This document shows, one piece after another, positions 12,672-24,253 of a DNA stretch of 64,000 bases. Source of the DNA: Bimastos eiseni (lineage: Eukaryota; Annelida; Clitellata; Crassiclitellata; Lumbricidae); assembly GCA_959347315.1 (NCBI GenBank), contig OY365807.1, positions 11,933,287-11,997,286 of the forward strand, given 5' to 3'. Position 1 is the stretch's first letter, and the number at the start of each line of letters is the position of its first letter. The notes below the pieces were generated by a model. That model had not been told where the DNA came from. It saw only the letters and a list, made by a program, of their open reading frames with translations, and made no database searches. A program made the translations under genes and the position numbers.

Positions 12672-14268
12672 CAGGGTGGCTCAATAAAAATGGATCACCT
12701 GACACACGCAATTACTCCGCAACCAATTGAGACTGTTCTATCAAAATTTCACGACTTGCAATGGAAAGAGTTTTATTTTCAACAATACCTGACAATTTAG
12801 CAATCATATTTTCATCGCACGAGAAATTACAACTGTTTAAATTTCATATTTCTTATTTTCAAGATTAGACAGAAATATAGTCATTTGCAGTTATCAATGT
12901 CAAATGACATCGTCTTTTATTACAAATCCAGAGATCCGTCAAGCATATTTGCCAAAAATTGGCGATTGGACCTTTCGGGTCCCTGGCCCACATGCCTGGA
13001 ACAGTCTTCCTGCAGGCATCCAGGAAACCAAAACCCTGCCTGCCTTCAAAAAACAGTAAATATCGTACTTTCTTTGTAATGCGGAGAAGTAGTACTATAA
13101 TCTGCAGCGAACTGTCATGTAAAGCACATTAGAAGTAGCTTGCTACCGACGGGGCTACACAAATTTTCGTAATTACAAATTACAAATTACAATTACAATG
13201 AATTCACTTCAGTTGGTGGCGAATTCGTTTTTGAACCAATCGTGCAGTGTACGCAGGCGAACCGTCCTGCTGGAAAATGAAACTAGACGGTAAACCAGAC
13301 TTTCAATATTCAATGGTTCTTGTCAGCGATGAAGTGCAGTCTTCTTCTACCAGCAGAAACCATGACGTGCTTCATAATCGTTGCTCTCTCAATCACCAGG
13401 TGACTTTCTTATATCTATGTATGTAACTTTTTGTCAGTACATCAAGCTTTTTATCGGCAAACGAAAAACTGTCGTTTTGATGGTTAGCCAGTGGGTTCAT
13501 TTGAAAGTTTCTTTATAAGCTGAAAATGCATTATTTGTCGCAGTCGCTGGCAAGCGCTCAAGACATTTTATTTGACAGATTCTGAGATGACCTGAGCTGG
13601 AACGCGACAAAATCTAGACAGATGAAGATCAGGTCTTACAATTAGTCGACCACTCATTAATATTCAGTTCTTCGGCAATCTTATCTGGCTGATTTCTTAA
13701 GAACAAATCAGTTCGCCAACATTTTCAATGTTCCTACCGTTTTTGCTTCTTGCTCATCTGACAACAGCTGACCCAGTTATATCAACAAGCTTGCAAATAG
13801 CCATCTCTATGTTCAGGCTCCACTTCTGCTCTGGGTATTTCGCTGTGATCACTCGAAATACCAGTCACTTCTCACGTGGCGACTGAATTCTCATTTTATC
13901 TTCCGCCGAAACTATACCCATACTTTCGTGGCGGATTGACAATTTGAACCCTTAATGCATATTTATATATTTCAAAATGTTAACAACTAGCTTCATAAAC
14001 AGTCTCTTTACAACTTGTAATGACGCTATATGCCGTCATAATCATTTGGGTGTTATAAAACAATTCTCTGTAAAACAAATTCTTTTAGAAATGACAATTA
14101 TTTGACCGTTCATACTGAAACAGGGAACTTTTTGTGAAGCATCGAAAATACTTCTTGTGACATTTTCTCTTTTCACTATGAATACTGAAATTTTGATAGC
14201 AAAATCTCATTTTTGTTGCGAAGGAATTGCATTTTTCGAGTGGTCCATGTTTTGTTGAGTCACCCTGT
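12672..14268 (-). mobile_element. Decayed mariner-like DNA transposon, copy 1, with nested LINE fragment
   Basis: The left end begins CAGGGTGGCTCAATAAAAA, and the right end is its imperfect inverse (TTGTTGAGTCACCCTG). Both are flanked by TA (12670-12671 and 14269-14270), the target duplication of Tc1/mariner elements. The interior aligns by eye with copy 2 at 58112-59272. For example, both carry the reverse complement of codons for HVMVSAG, part of the mariner transposase core, near 13350 here. The transposase would read on the minus strand but is broken by stops and indels. The extra 0.4 kb relative to copy 2 is partly a nested LINE 3' end at about 12945-13205. Confidence 0.85.
12945..13205 (+). 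mobile_element. LINE (L2/CR1-like) 3' end nested in mariner copy 1
   Basis: On the + strand one frame reads FRVPGPHAWNSLPAGIQETK followed by LPAFKKQ and then a stop. This is the conserved C-terminal block of L2/CR1-type reverse transcriptase ORFs, usually F..AGP..WNSLP...FK..LK. The 3' UTR ends in a short (AATTAC)n tail at about 13170-13200. Mariner-homologous sequence is found on both sides, so the LINE fragment landed inside the mariner. Confidence 0.75.
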
Positions 14269-14270
14269 AT

Positions 14271-14869
14271 AGTTGTAAAGCACAGCGAAGGCTTTTTCGA
14301 CAAGATATGAATCAATAGATGGCGCACGACGTCCATTGATGCGGTTGCAATTGATCAAAGGGAAGAAATGGCGTTCGTCGACTGAAGTGCGAAGAAGCTA
14401 GAGCTACACACGGCAGAGCTTCTGAGCGTATGAGAGGGCGATTGAAAGATGGAAGGGAAGGATGGACAATGGTGTTAGTGACTGATTGAGTGAAGGACGC
14501 AGGAAGCCAAGGATGGAATGATAGAGGAATTAGTCAACCAGACAGTTAATCAGCTAAGCAAACACCCTGTCGCAGGTATTTTCATTTGTGAGCATGTCAG
14601 CCAGTCAGCCAGCCAATCAATCAGTCAACCTCCTACACATTCAATCGGTCAATTGATTGGATAGTTAGTGACTAGAAGAGTGAATTAGTGAGTGAATGAG
14701 TGAGTGAGTGAACTGGTGAGGATGACACAAAATATTCGTGCCACGTATACCAACTGATTATGTTGCTTGTTGTCTGTATTTTTGGTGCTGACTCTCTATT
14801 TATGATTCCCGGATGATCGGAGATCTTGCCAGCAGACTCCTATATATCTTAGCCACTGGCCAATATCCT
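14271..14869. other. No gene seen
   Basis: Short GTGA and CAGC repeats (14580-14720). Nothing recognisable. Confidence 0.6.
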
Positions 14870-15300
14870 CCTCTCTCTCTCTTCCTCTCTGTCTGTCTGT
14901 CTGTCTCTCTCTGTGTCTCTCAGTGTCTCTCTGTGTCTCTCTGTCTCTCTCTATGTCTCTGTTTCTTTTTCTGTCTCTGTCTCTCTGAGTCTCTCTGTCT
15001 CCGGCTCTGTCTGTCTGTCTGTCAGTCTCTCTGTCTCTCTGAGTCTCTCTCTGTCTCTGTCTGCCTGTCTCTGTCTGTCTGTCTGTCTCTCCCTTCCTCT
15101 CTTTTTCCTGCAACTCTCCTTACTGCTCTCCACCCGTGTCTGTCTGTCTATATAATTGTGGCTCTCGCCCTCTAACTCCGTCTTTGCGCTCTTTTCCCTT
15201 CGACCCTATTTCCTCCTCCCTCCTACCATTCTCTCTCCTGTACCCTTGTCTGTCTCCTTCCTTCCTTCATTCTTCCTTCCCTTCTCTCTCTGTCATTCTA
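14870..15300. repeat. (CTGTCT)n pyrimidine-rich tract
   Basis: CT/GT-rich simple repeats such as TCTGTCTCTCTGTCTCTGAG. Overlapping open frames are artefacts. Confidence 0.85.
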
Positions 15301-15844
15301 TCTCTCTGAGTGTTCTTCTTCCTGGCTGATGTCCATCTCCTCCTTCTCCTCGTCTCAGCTGACATGATGGATCTTGGTAGGTGACTCCGCTTATTTGATT
15401 CTGAGGCTTTTTGAACGATCTTTATCGATGTCCTATCACCTACCAAGCATCTCATGGAGAACATAATTATATACTTATATACGTATCATATATATATATG
15501 TATGTATATATGATCTGGATATGCATAAATAAGAACCTTACATAACGTCTGCTCATATGAGCCCACGCGTGGCTGTTCACTCATATATGGGTATTTATGT
15601 GCTTACAAGTGTGGTCATTAATATAAATACATGGCGCCCTTGCATGTATATACATGCATATATATATGCATATATATATGCATGTACATGTACGATAGGC
15701 CTATATAATGTGTATTATATACAGGCTAGCATAAGACTCATGTATAATTGCATGTATATGATTAGTTGCTGACTGCGTGCATATATACCTTATATATACC
15801 ATATATACATGTATATGCAAATTTATGCATATATATTTGTATAT
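15301..15844. other. No gene seen
   Basis: AT-rich with many TATATGCA-type runs to the Tc1 boundary. Confidence 0.6.
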
Positions 15845-16927
15845 ATGGTGACAAAAACGTTCGTTCACCGTTTTCAAGCTTCTATATCTCGGTCAAAATG
15901 ATTTGGATCTCTTAACTATTTTCCAAGCATATATACAGGACTCGAATGAATTAAGACCCACAAATTTTAAAGTCGAACGTGCGTTAAATGCCGTGACAGT
16001 GAACACCGCGGCGCTCGAGGGGCATTTCCGGCTCGTGCCTGGATATGATGTAACCATAATTACCGCCTCTTAATTGAATAAAAAAAGGAGAATCGACACT
16101 GCGCGGATGGCTGGTCTAATGTTTTGCTCACCGATGAATCGCCGTTTAATGTATCTTATGTATTGAATGCACAAAACGATAGGGCCTACAGTTTGTGTTT
16201 CCTAGGAGGAGAATGATCCGTCTGCTCCACAGATGATGTTTAGTCCGTCAGCGATGATGTGAGGTGGAATGACGGCCAGGGGTGTCACAAGCCTTCACTT
16301 TGTGCCAAATGGTACCGGACTAAACTTATAGTACTGCATTATACATTCTCAAGCAATACGTGAAGCCAGCGTTCGAGGGACATCGGCAGTGTTATGCAAC
16401 GAGAGTTATTTGTTGACAATGATCTTGGGAGTATTTCTGCGGGATGGTGCACGCTGTTACACATCAGCTGTTATACATCAGCTGTTATACATCAGCTGTT
16501 ATACATACATCAGCTGTGACGACGAAGTGGCTTGACAAAAACTTCTCCGTATCTCTCCTACTGAGAACTTGTGGAGTATTTTGTCCCTCAGCGTTTTTAA
16601 AGACCCTGAGTCAAGCAACGTCGATCAGCTCAAGCGTCGCTTCCAACGAGCGTGCACCATGGAGATCGATTGAAGTTAGGACACTTCAGTCGCTGATCCA
16701 GTCTATGCTGTGCGGAGTCCGTGCTGTCATTATGCAGAACGAAGACGCTGTACGCTAATAGACTACATATGTAAGACCTAGGCAACCACAGACCACATCA
16801 AAGCAAAATTTGTACCAATATATTTCATTTGACTTGTGTATACACTGACAAAATATCAGGAAAAAACATGAAGCCTTGCTAAGTAAATGCATTTTGAAAA
16901 CGGTGAACGAACTTTTGTGTCACCCTA
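15845..16927 (+). mobile_element. Decayed Tc1-like DNA transposon
   Basis: The terminal inverted repeats are about 35 bp. The left end reads GGTGACAAAAACGTTCG followed by TTCACCGTTTTCAA, and the right end is the inverse ending GTGTCACCC, in TATA-type flanks. On the + strand the frames contain LTDESPFNV (about 16127-16155), which resembles the Tc1 block around the second catalytic Asp. GGMTARGVTSLHFVPNG follows at about 16262. Next come TENLWSIL...VDQLKRRFQ (16560-16650) and LIQSMLCGVRAVI near the C terminus, as in Tc1 transposases. Several frameshifts and stops are present, and a 14-bp repeat expansion (16456-16515) replaces part of the catalytic core. Confidence 0.88.
16456..16515. repeat. 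14-bp tandem repeat inside Tc1 relic
   Basis: Four units of ACATCAGCTGTTAT within the decayed transposase, giving the peptide-like artefact CYTSAVIH. Confidence 0.85.
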
Positions 16928-17268
16928 TATAATGCAATATATAAATTATATATATATATATGCTACGAAAGATTATAATGTGAATAAATATATACATAAC
17001 GGTCCTTTACACGCACATTTATATACTTGTATGAGGTATATATATATATATATATGCATGTATGCGGCAGAGCGTGATAAAGCGCCATTTCTTGTTGTTG
17101 ATACACACGGTGCAGATGCGATATATTGGTTGATCAGAGAATGATGGATCTTGTTCGGTGGGTGGTTGGATCATTCATTGCGAACAGATGGTTTTTGGCC
17201 ATGAAAACGATTCAATAACTTAACGTCGTACAGCAATGATTGAGGGACGTAAAATTGAAGGATAGATG

Positions 17269-17650
17269 ATGCAATGGGAGACGAAAGATCCTGGAATGGA
17301 TGGAACGAACAAAGGAAGGATAGAAGGAAAAAGAAAGGAAGGAAAGAAAGACGGAAGGAAGGCAGGAATGATTGAAGGAAGGAAGAACGAAGGATGGATG
17401 CTGCGATGGAAGACGAAGGATACTTCAATGGATGGAAGGTACGTAGGAAGGATGGAAGGAAAAATAAAGGAAGGAAGGAAAGATGGAAAGAAGGCGGAAC
17501 GGAGGAAATATGTGAAGAAACGAAGAGAGGCAGAGAAAATGGATGGATGGACGGACGGACGAATGGACGGATGGATGGATGTGAATGGATGAGTAGATGG
17601 ATCAATCAAGATGAATGGATGTATGAACAGGCTGAATTGACGAATGGATG
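17269..17650. repeat. GGAA/GGAT-rich tract with about 131-bp duplication
   Basis: GGAGACGAAAGATCCTGGAA (from 17277) is echoed by GGAAGACGAAGGATACTTCA (from 17408). The following GGAAGGAAA-rich sequence is similar in both halves. (GGAC)/(GGAT) repeats follow to 17650. Confidence 0.75.
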
Positions 17651-18224
17651 GATGGAGAGTGCGACTTTGGTCAATGGCTGTCATATGAAGCATCATCACC
17701 AGCATGAACAGCCAGTGGACCTGCGTCTTCTCAGGGATAAGTAGGATGAAGGAGGCAACAGATGGCTGCTGAGGAGAGAAGATGGCGCTGAAGCAACCGA
17801 CGATGATGTTGGAGCATCTGACCGACGCTGCACAATATGATCAGATTGATTATCTTAGATCATATCGCATAAAGCCAGACTGCGTGTTCTTTGACGTGTG
17901 CTCTATGGCGTGTGTTCTATCGTGTGTGTTCTATCGTGTGTGTTCTATCGTGTGTGTATTCTGTTGCGTGTTCTAACGCCTTGTATTTGATTTGATTACA
18001 TGATATCAGTTGCCATTATATCCGATTGGAATGGGTTTGACTTTATTCGTTGTCATCGGCAGCATCAGTTCCTGTTTGTCGCCCATATATACTATTATTT
18101 ATTATTTACTATTATTATTTGCTATTATTTAGGTACACGAACAAGTTCTCTCCACTGTTCTCGGTCCGTCATTTGTCCAGTCAAGTTCTAGACAGTCCTG
18201 TTATGTCCTCATTCATTATTGTCT
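17651..18224. other. No gene seen
   Basis: A TGTGTTCTATCGTG repeat (17880-17965). Otherwise nothing. Confidence 0.6.
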
Positions 18225-18332
18225 TAATCGTAATCGTATTCTTCAATTTAAAAAGCGTTATCCAGAGCCTAAACGCAGGGCACTGGCTTATTACTGAGCG
18301 TTGCGTCTTGTCAGAGGAGATGTCCAGTGGAG
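18225..18332 (-). repeat. Dispersed repeat family R1, copy 1
   Basis: An (ATCGTA)-type run, then AAAAAGCGTTATCCAGAGCC, AAACGCAGGGCACTGGCTTA and TCAGAGGAGATGTCCAGTGG. The family shares AAAGCGCC...GAAAGCCAAGCGCAGGGCACCAGCT (quoted in part), with a CGTAAT microsatellite on one side. That side is taken as the 3' tail, so the element is on the minus strand. Confidence 0.65.
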
Positions 18333-19094
18333 ATCAGAATCCGACCTTGATCTGCCTTTGCTTGCTTTTGTTTTCTGCTTCAGGCGACTATATCTCATGC
18401 TCTTCGTTGGATGACTTTCTCCATCAGATATTCTTTTAAACATCCAATACTTACATGTATCTTGTCATCATTTCTGACTTTCTGTACTTTGAAATCCATT
18501 CAGTTATCCGAGCCATAGATTGGATTAGATTTAATCAGATTGGATTATGTGGCATTAGATTTGATTAGCTGTGAAAATCAGTGGAGAGTAAAAGCGCTCA
18601 GGAAAGCGTGATCCAAGAACCAACCATTTTTGTTGCCGGAACGTTCTTCTAAAGGCGAGTCTGACAAGAGAAGTGGGACAGAAAAAGAGCCGTTCATTAG
18701 CAAGTCGTCGCTCGAATTCTATTATTCGGAGCACCGGGAACCAACCAACTATCGCAGACGGTCCCATGCTAGCCTCATCATCATCGTCGTTGTCATCATA
18801 GTCATCGTCATCGTCATCATCATCATTGTCGTCTTCATCATTGACGATTGTTGTTACTGCCTGACGACCTGCCATCCTATGGTAACCGATTTAGTCTAAT
18901 TGAATGTCAGGCGACCATAGGCAACAGTCCAAACATGTTGTCGCTCAGACGAATCAAAGGCGCGGAAGGCAGACAGGGACGCAGAGACAAGGACAGATAC
19001 ACAGACATTCAGGCAGATACAAAGAGACAGATAGACACGTTGGAGCTTACACTTGCAGGCATTCTCTGTACCTCTGCATGTCTCATTGTCTGTA

Positions 19095-19165
19095 TGTATA
19101 TATTCATTCATTCATTACGAAAATTTATACAGCGCCCCTTCAAGGTTACTACTCAGGAGCACATA
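19095..19165 (-). repeat. Retroposon 3' end with (ATTC)n tail
   Basis: (ATTC)n runs into GAAAATTTATACAGCGCCCC and TTCAAGGTTACTACTCAGGA. Inverse of the same 3' motif. Confidence 0.5.
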
Positions 19166-19804
19166 TATGTCGCCTGTCTATCTGTATGTATGTATGTATG
19201 TATGTCTCATTCGCTGTCACTTAAGCACGTAAACACCAATCCAATCCCAACCTTGGCTCTTCTACAGTTTCTTCCAAGTGCAACCTGACCGGTTTCCTGT
19301 TACCCAAACACATTCATCGTTCTACAGGGCTTCTAATACCTCACCCTTCGTCTAAAAGGAGACGATGATGAACCCGTTCAAGTGCAGTTAACGAAGACAT
19401 AACGGCAACGGGGTTCATTGGCCTGTATCAGTTGTCTCAAGATGGCGTGCTCTAATCTGTTTGGAGAGCTCGCTTAGGGGCGTTATAATCAGTACCAAAG
19501 TGTCGTCATTTGACGGTTAGTAGCCGATTGTTTGGAATAATATTACCAATCGATCGATTTGTCGTTGTTCCACCAAACGACAGAGGGCGTTGTGAATGTG
19601 GCGTCGACGCATTTGCCTCCTCGTGAATATTTAGTCCAGGGTCATGAGTATAAGGTAAATACGCGTAGAAAGTACCCAGGTTTACTTTCCAGCGATTAAG
19701 GCAATAGTCGCATCTGAAGAATTTGATTATTAGAGCTGTCAAGGAATCTGATTAATAGAACCGCTGACAGCAGGGTACCCGAGAAAGAAATTCTTTAAAA
19801 ATGT

Positions 19805-19875
19805 AGCTCACTATCTGATGAGTAGTTATCTGGAAGAGGCGCTATATAAATTGCATTGATTGATTAATTGATGGG
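19805..19875 (+). repeat. Retroposon 3' end (GGCGCTATATAAA type)
   Basis: TCTGATGAGTAGTTATCTGG is followed by AAGAGGCGCTATATAAATTG and a (GATT)n tail. This is the same 3' motif as the SINE at 33269 and, inverted, the LINE at 40240. Confidence 0.6.
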
Positions 19876-21204
19876 GTCATCCCTATTGCGTGGAGCTTCT
19901 GTGGCCTAATGGTCAACCACTCAACGCACGAAGAGATTACTTGTGTGGCCTAAGGTTATTCGCATTTTATCTAAAGAGGAGTCATGATACAAATCCTAAC
20001 CACGACTCGATTGACGACGATTACCTTACCCGTAATCGGAAATGCTCAGGGTTGACCGGTTATTCAGCATTTCAAATATCTTGACGACCTTGATGATAAT
20101 TGCACATTACAACCCTTGTTGGTTTCAACGCTTTCAGTTACCAGTGCTTTGTCGTCACTGCTGTCATAAATTTATTAATTTGAAAGCACTGGTCGCATAT
20201 TGCAAACAGTTGACTGCTATAATATATCAAGTATTTTTGAATGATTGATTTGATTGATTGGGTATTGATAAGGTATGTGCACACCTGTGTTTGCAAGACG
20301 TGTGTTTGCAACGAGCTCTGCTCTGACACCCTATATCTATAAGCTACAATAACCCTAAAACTAACCATAACCGACCCTCACGATGCTTAATAAGACGCCT
20401 ATTTTCTGGCGATTTATGTAAGCGATAAGCTATTTTTATAAAAGACATATTCAAACACAGGTGTACACATGCCTTACCAGTTTCCTGCTGTTGCAAGTGT
20501 TTTGTAAATGTGATCGAAAATTTCGTTTTGAACTGTAAACATTTAATCGATGACTTTTATGTCTATTGGAAACGTTTCTGGATATCATCGGTACTCGTTG
20601 CTGAAAGTGTTGTGAATACTTCCCGAAGGATGTCATGGTTGGTCAGTCGTTGCTGGGAAATGAAATTTTCAGGCCGTTGTTGAAAATGCAATTTCGAAGT
20701 AATGCTGATGATATGCCTTATTGTTGAAAACGTTGGCAGTAAATCGAGACATCTGCGGCGCTTCTTAAAATGCCAGAAATGCAATGATTGCAATCGACAA
20801 TCAGAGCTTGCTGTGCATTTGCTGACAACTGGCAGCCACTCACTCTGCCCAATAAGCGAGAAATTCACTTTCTAAATACGATTTTCTCAACCGTTCTTTC
20901 GCTCGCTAGGAATTTCGTTTACTTAGAGAGAAAGCGCCTACCAGCGACGTAGTAAGCAAATTAATTAGTTTTGTATTATACAGTCGACCAGATTCCTGCA
21001 GTTCGAGACAATAGAGGGACAGTTTTCAAACTGTCGTAGCTAGACTCGACGAGGGGTAAGAGGCAACTTGTATAGACCCAGGCCAGACCGGCAATTAACT
21101 TACGAAGGTATATTATAAACGATTTTTCAGGGATTCAGTCTAGAAAGGTCATTTTAAAAAGTAGCTTAGGGGCCTAATGGCCAGGAATTTCTGGTACCAC
21201 CCCT

Positions 21205-21560
21205 CGTTTTAGCATTTTGTATGACAGTTTGCATTTTGATATATTTTGTGTTGCAAAATGTAATGCAAAATGCAATGCAAAATGTAATGCAAAATGCAAT
21301 GCAAAATGTAATGCAAAATGCCTCCGTTTGCATTTTATGCATTTTGTGACACACTTTCTGGATAAAAAAACTCGGTGCACTAATAGCACCATGTGTCGTG
21401 TGCTTTGATGGAAATTGATGCCTCTTGTGAAACTTATTTTAAAAATCTGAATGCATTGTGTAATTCGTTAAAAAGTACTTGTAGAACTTAATGCATTTTG
21501 TGATACATTTTGAAAAACAAATTCAATGCATTTTGTGAAAGTGTGTAGGCCTATTGAGTA
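21205..21560. repeat. CAAAATGCA-rich region with 12-bp tandem core
   Basis: The core at 21252-21320 consists of 12-bp units alternating GCAAAATGTAAT and GCAAAATGCAAT, i.e. a 24-bp higher-order repeat. Inverse copies (TGCATTTTG) lie on both sides, at about 21212, 21231, 21328-21345, 21490 and 21527. Confidence 0.8.
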
Positions 21561-21675
21561 CAAAATGCACGTATTAATCGTAATGTATGCAACTGTGTAC
21601 ATATGTCGTACATATGTACGCATTTCTGTGTTCATGAACGCATGTATGTAACTCCCTGTGAATGTCAGTTTGTCT

Positions 21676-21752
21676 CAATTCTATTCTATTCTATTTACGG
21701 ATTTATAAAGCGCCTCTCACAGTACAATCTAATCAGAGGCCCTCGAGGTAGA
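21676..21752 (-). repeat. Retroposon 3' end with (TTCTA)n tail
   Basis: (TTCTA)n runs into TTTACGGATTTATAAAGCGC and CTCTCACAGTACAATCTAAT, then CAGAGGCCCTCGAGG. This is the inverse of the GGCGCTTTATAAA-type 3' end. Confidence 0.6.
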
Positions 21753-22140
21753 TACTTGTTTGTTAGTTCATTATAACGGACATTGTTTCTTTCTATTGTT
21801 TATTGCGCACAGTCTTCTATATTTAAATGCGAATAAGAGATGCAGAATATGAGTGGCCAGTTAAAAACCCTAATGCTTCGTAAGCTAATGAGATAGAGTG
21901 AGTGTTTGAGGTGTTGCTACATGTATATAGAATAGATAAAAAAAGTGTTCGAGCATTGAAGAAGCATTGGTACTTTGCTCCAATCCTTTGGAGCACTGGA
22001 ACTGAATTAACGAGATCTTCCTAGACGAAAGACGCCATCTCAGAGTGTCGCAGGCAACGTTGAGGGATGTAAGGAACGACAAGTTGTTGAGGCAGGCAGA
22101 TAAGGATTTTTTAAAGGATTTTTATAAATCAGACAGGTCA

Positions 22141-22225
22141 GTAATCGTAATCGTAATCTCCAAATTTCTAAAGCGCCAATTTAAAGCTAAGCGCAGGGCA
22201 CCAGCTTATTCACGAGCGCTGGTAT
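22141..22225 (-). repeat. Dispersed repeat family R1, copy 2
   Basis: GTAATCGTAATCGTAATCTC, then AAATTTCTAAAGCGCC, AAGCGCAGGGCACCAGC and TTCACGAGCGCTGG. This is the cleanest left boundary of the family. Confidence 0.7.
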
Positions 22226-22264
22226 AACCGCATGAAAAATGTATGAATATAGATGGAAAGAAGG

Positions 22265-22312
22265 ATGGATGCGTGTGTGTGTGTGTGCGTGTGTGTGTGT
22301 AGGTGTGTGTGC

Positions 22313-22360
<48 letters not shown>

Positions 22361-22385
22361 GAGAGAGAGATCGATGGATGGATGG
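22265..22385. repeat. (GT)n and (GA)n microsatellites
   Basis: A GT run at about 22270-22312, then a (GA)n run at about 22316-22370. Confidence 0.9.
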
Positions 22386-23441
22386 GTAGATGGATGGAAA
22401 AATTGGTCCATATGCTTGGATGCGTTACTGGACAGTCTTTGGACTAACAGACAGACGGACGGACGGTCTCCTGCTGCTGGCGGAAGGACTGACGACTAAA
22501 TGTGAAGGGTCAAAGGCGAAAGGTTAAAGGTTGGCGTTGGTTTTTGTGATTGCTATATGTTAGCATTCTGCGTCTTAATATAGTGCTTCGAACAGAGGCG
22601 TTCATGCAGTCAATTGCAGGCATCACTCGGTTTAGAGGCGGATTACAAAGTCAAGACACAGAATGCGAACGGATCTCAGTAATATGTCAAATACAGGACG
22701 GAATTATATCTAAGAATATTGTCACACCGAATGTGTAATATTGAAATATATATAGACAAGAATATCATATCTCCATGTCCATTAGGAAATATGGAAAGGA
22801 AAATATGCTAGATTTTTAAATCTTCATTCCTAATCGAATAAACAAATGAAACAATATATGAGAAATTATATAGAAATAAAAGTACACAGAAAACTTCAGA
22901 AATGAAAATATATTCAAGAAACTCTAGACAAACTTCTCTTCTTCGGAAAACATTTGTGCACCAGTTCGGCAAGATTTCCCTTCTGGAAAAGTTACCTGTT
23001 GCTTCCATGCATTATAGGTATACGGGCCATGCAAGAAACAGAAGCTATCCCAATGCTGCAGATGAGAGCATTGCTCTAGCGTCTCTCGCATACACAACCG
23101 TTGTCTTCTCATCTTGCCATCCAGATAACTCGACCATCAAAAGAACGCCGCTATGACCTGACATTAATCTTTATATAGCGCCAGCGTTCAGCACGACACA
23201 AATAGAGCCAGACCACGCACGTATACGATCCTGAAGCGATTATTATGCGCAAGTCATACCTGCTCGCTGCGAAACAGAGCAATGACGATATACCAGCGTG
23301 TTGTATCTGTCGATATTAAACATAGGCGCAGCAGGGAACCATACAGCAGCTGAGGTCGCATCGCTTTGACCGGAGGGTGAGTTAGATGGATGGTGATACA
23401 GAGGTCGCCTCGCTAGAGAAGACTAGAAGCAATCGATGCTG
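22386..23441. other. No gene seen
   Basis: Unique DNA. TTTATATAGCGCCAGCG at about 23170 is another inverse retroposon 3' motif. Confidence 0.55.
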
Positions 23442-23512
23442 CTGATGATGATGATGATGTTGTTGTTGTTGATGATGATGGTGATGATGATGATGATGAT
23501 GATGATGATGCA
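23442..23512. repeat. (GAT)n/(GTT)n microsatellite
   Basis: GATGATGATGATGATGTTGT and further GAT units. The polyhistidine frame on the opposite strand is an artefact. Confidence 0.9.
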
Positions 23513-23629
23513 CGGTTGAAGAGATTACAACGATTGAGGAAGTCTCTGTCTGTCTGTCTGAGTCGCTCATCGGCATTTCGCTGGCGTTTATTTCAGACGT
23601 AGAATTCTGTAATAATTTATGTCTTATGT

Positions 23630-23725
23630 TATGATCTACAAACGTCTGAAGTGTCACTCGAAAGCCAAGCACAGGGCAACAGCTCACTCACGAGCGCTGC
23701 GTCGAATCAGAGGGGTTGTCCAGAT
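23630..23725 (-). repeat. Dispersed repeat family R1, copy 3
   Basis: GAAGTGTCACTCGAAAGCC, then AAGCACAGGGCAACAGCTCA, CACGAGCGCTGCGTCGAATC and AGAGGGGTTGTCCAGA match the other copies. The simple-repeat side is eroded. Confidence 0.65.
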
Positions 23726-23971
23726 AGTGGTCCAGAATGGGTCCCGGTCCGGTTGGCAGAAGAGTCGGAGTATACACGCACTCATGTTTTTACATATATC
23801 TACTCTGTCTAGACAATTAAGTTTCATTGAAAAATATTGTCTTTGAAGCTTTAACGCAGAGTTTAGGAAACAACACTTTCCTATTGGAACTGTTCCTTGA
23901 TTCCCCACATTAATCCTGCGTCACTTTAGTAATAGGCCTACAGTACAGCTCTGTGAAGTGCACCAAGGCGC

Positions 23972-24054
23972 GCGAATAAAAGCTCAGCTGGTGCCCTGCG
24001 CTTGGGTTTCGAGTGGCGCTTTACAAGTTTTCAGTTTCCGATTACGACTACGAA
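23972..24054 (+). repeat. Dispersed repeat family R1, copy 4 (inverted)
   Basis: The reverse complement of the family core (GCTGGTGCCCTGCGCTTGGG, then TTTCGAGTGGCGCTTTACAA) ends in CGATTACGACTACG, the microsatellite side. It lies 250 bp from copy 3 in opposite orientation. Confidence 0.7.
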
Positions 24055-24253
24055 GCATTGCAATGCAAAGCAATCTCAATACAATGAAGAGTAATGTAAA
24101 AACAATACGATGCAACACAATTTAATACAGTTTTAATCTGATTCCACACATGACTGCTTTGTGACTGGCCACCTTGAATAGGCTATATGAAACAATACGA
24201 TTCAACAGAAAACGCTGCCCTTCACGTTGGTGTCCTCTCCCCGTCTCTTAATC

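Larger units (their letters stand above)
18333..21204. other. No gene seen
   Basis: A (CAT)n/(CGT)n run at 18775-18845, and retroposon 3' ends at about 19095 and 19805. The rest is unique without a recognised product. Confidence 0.6.
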
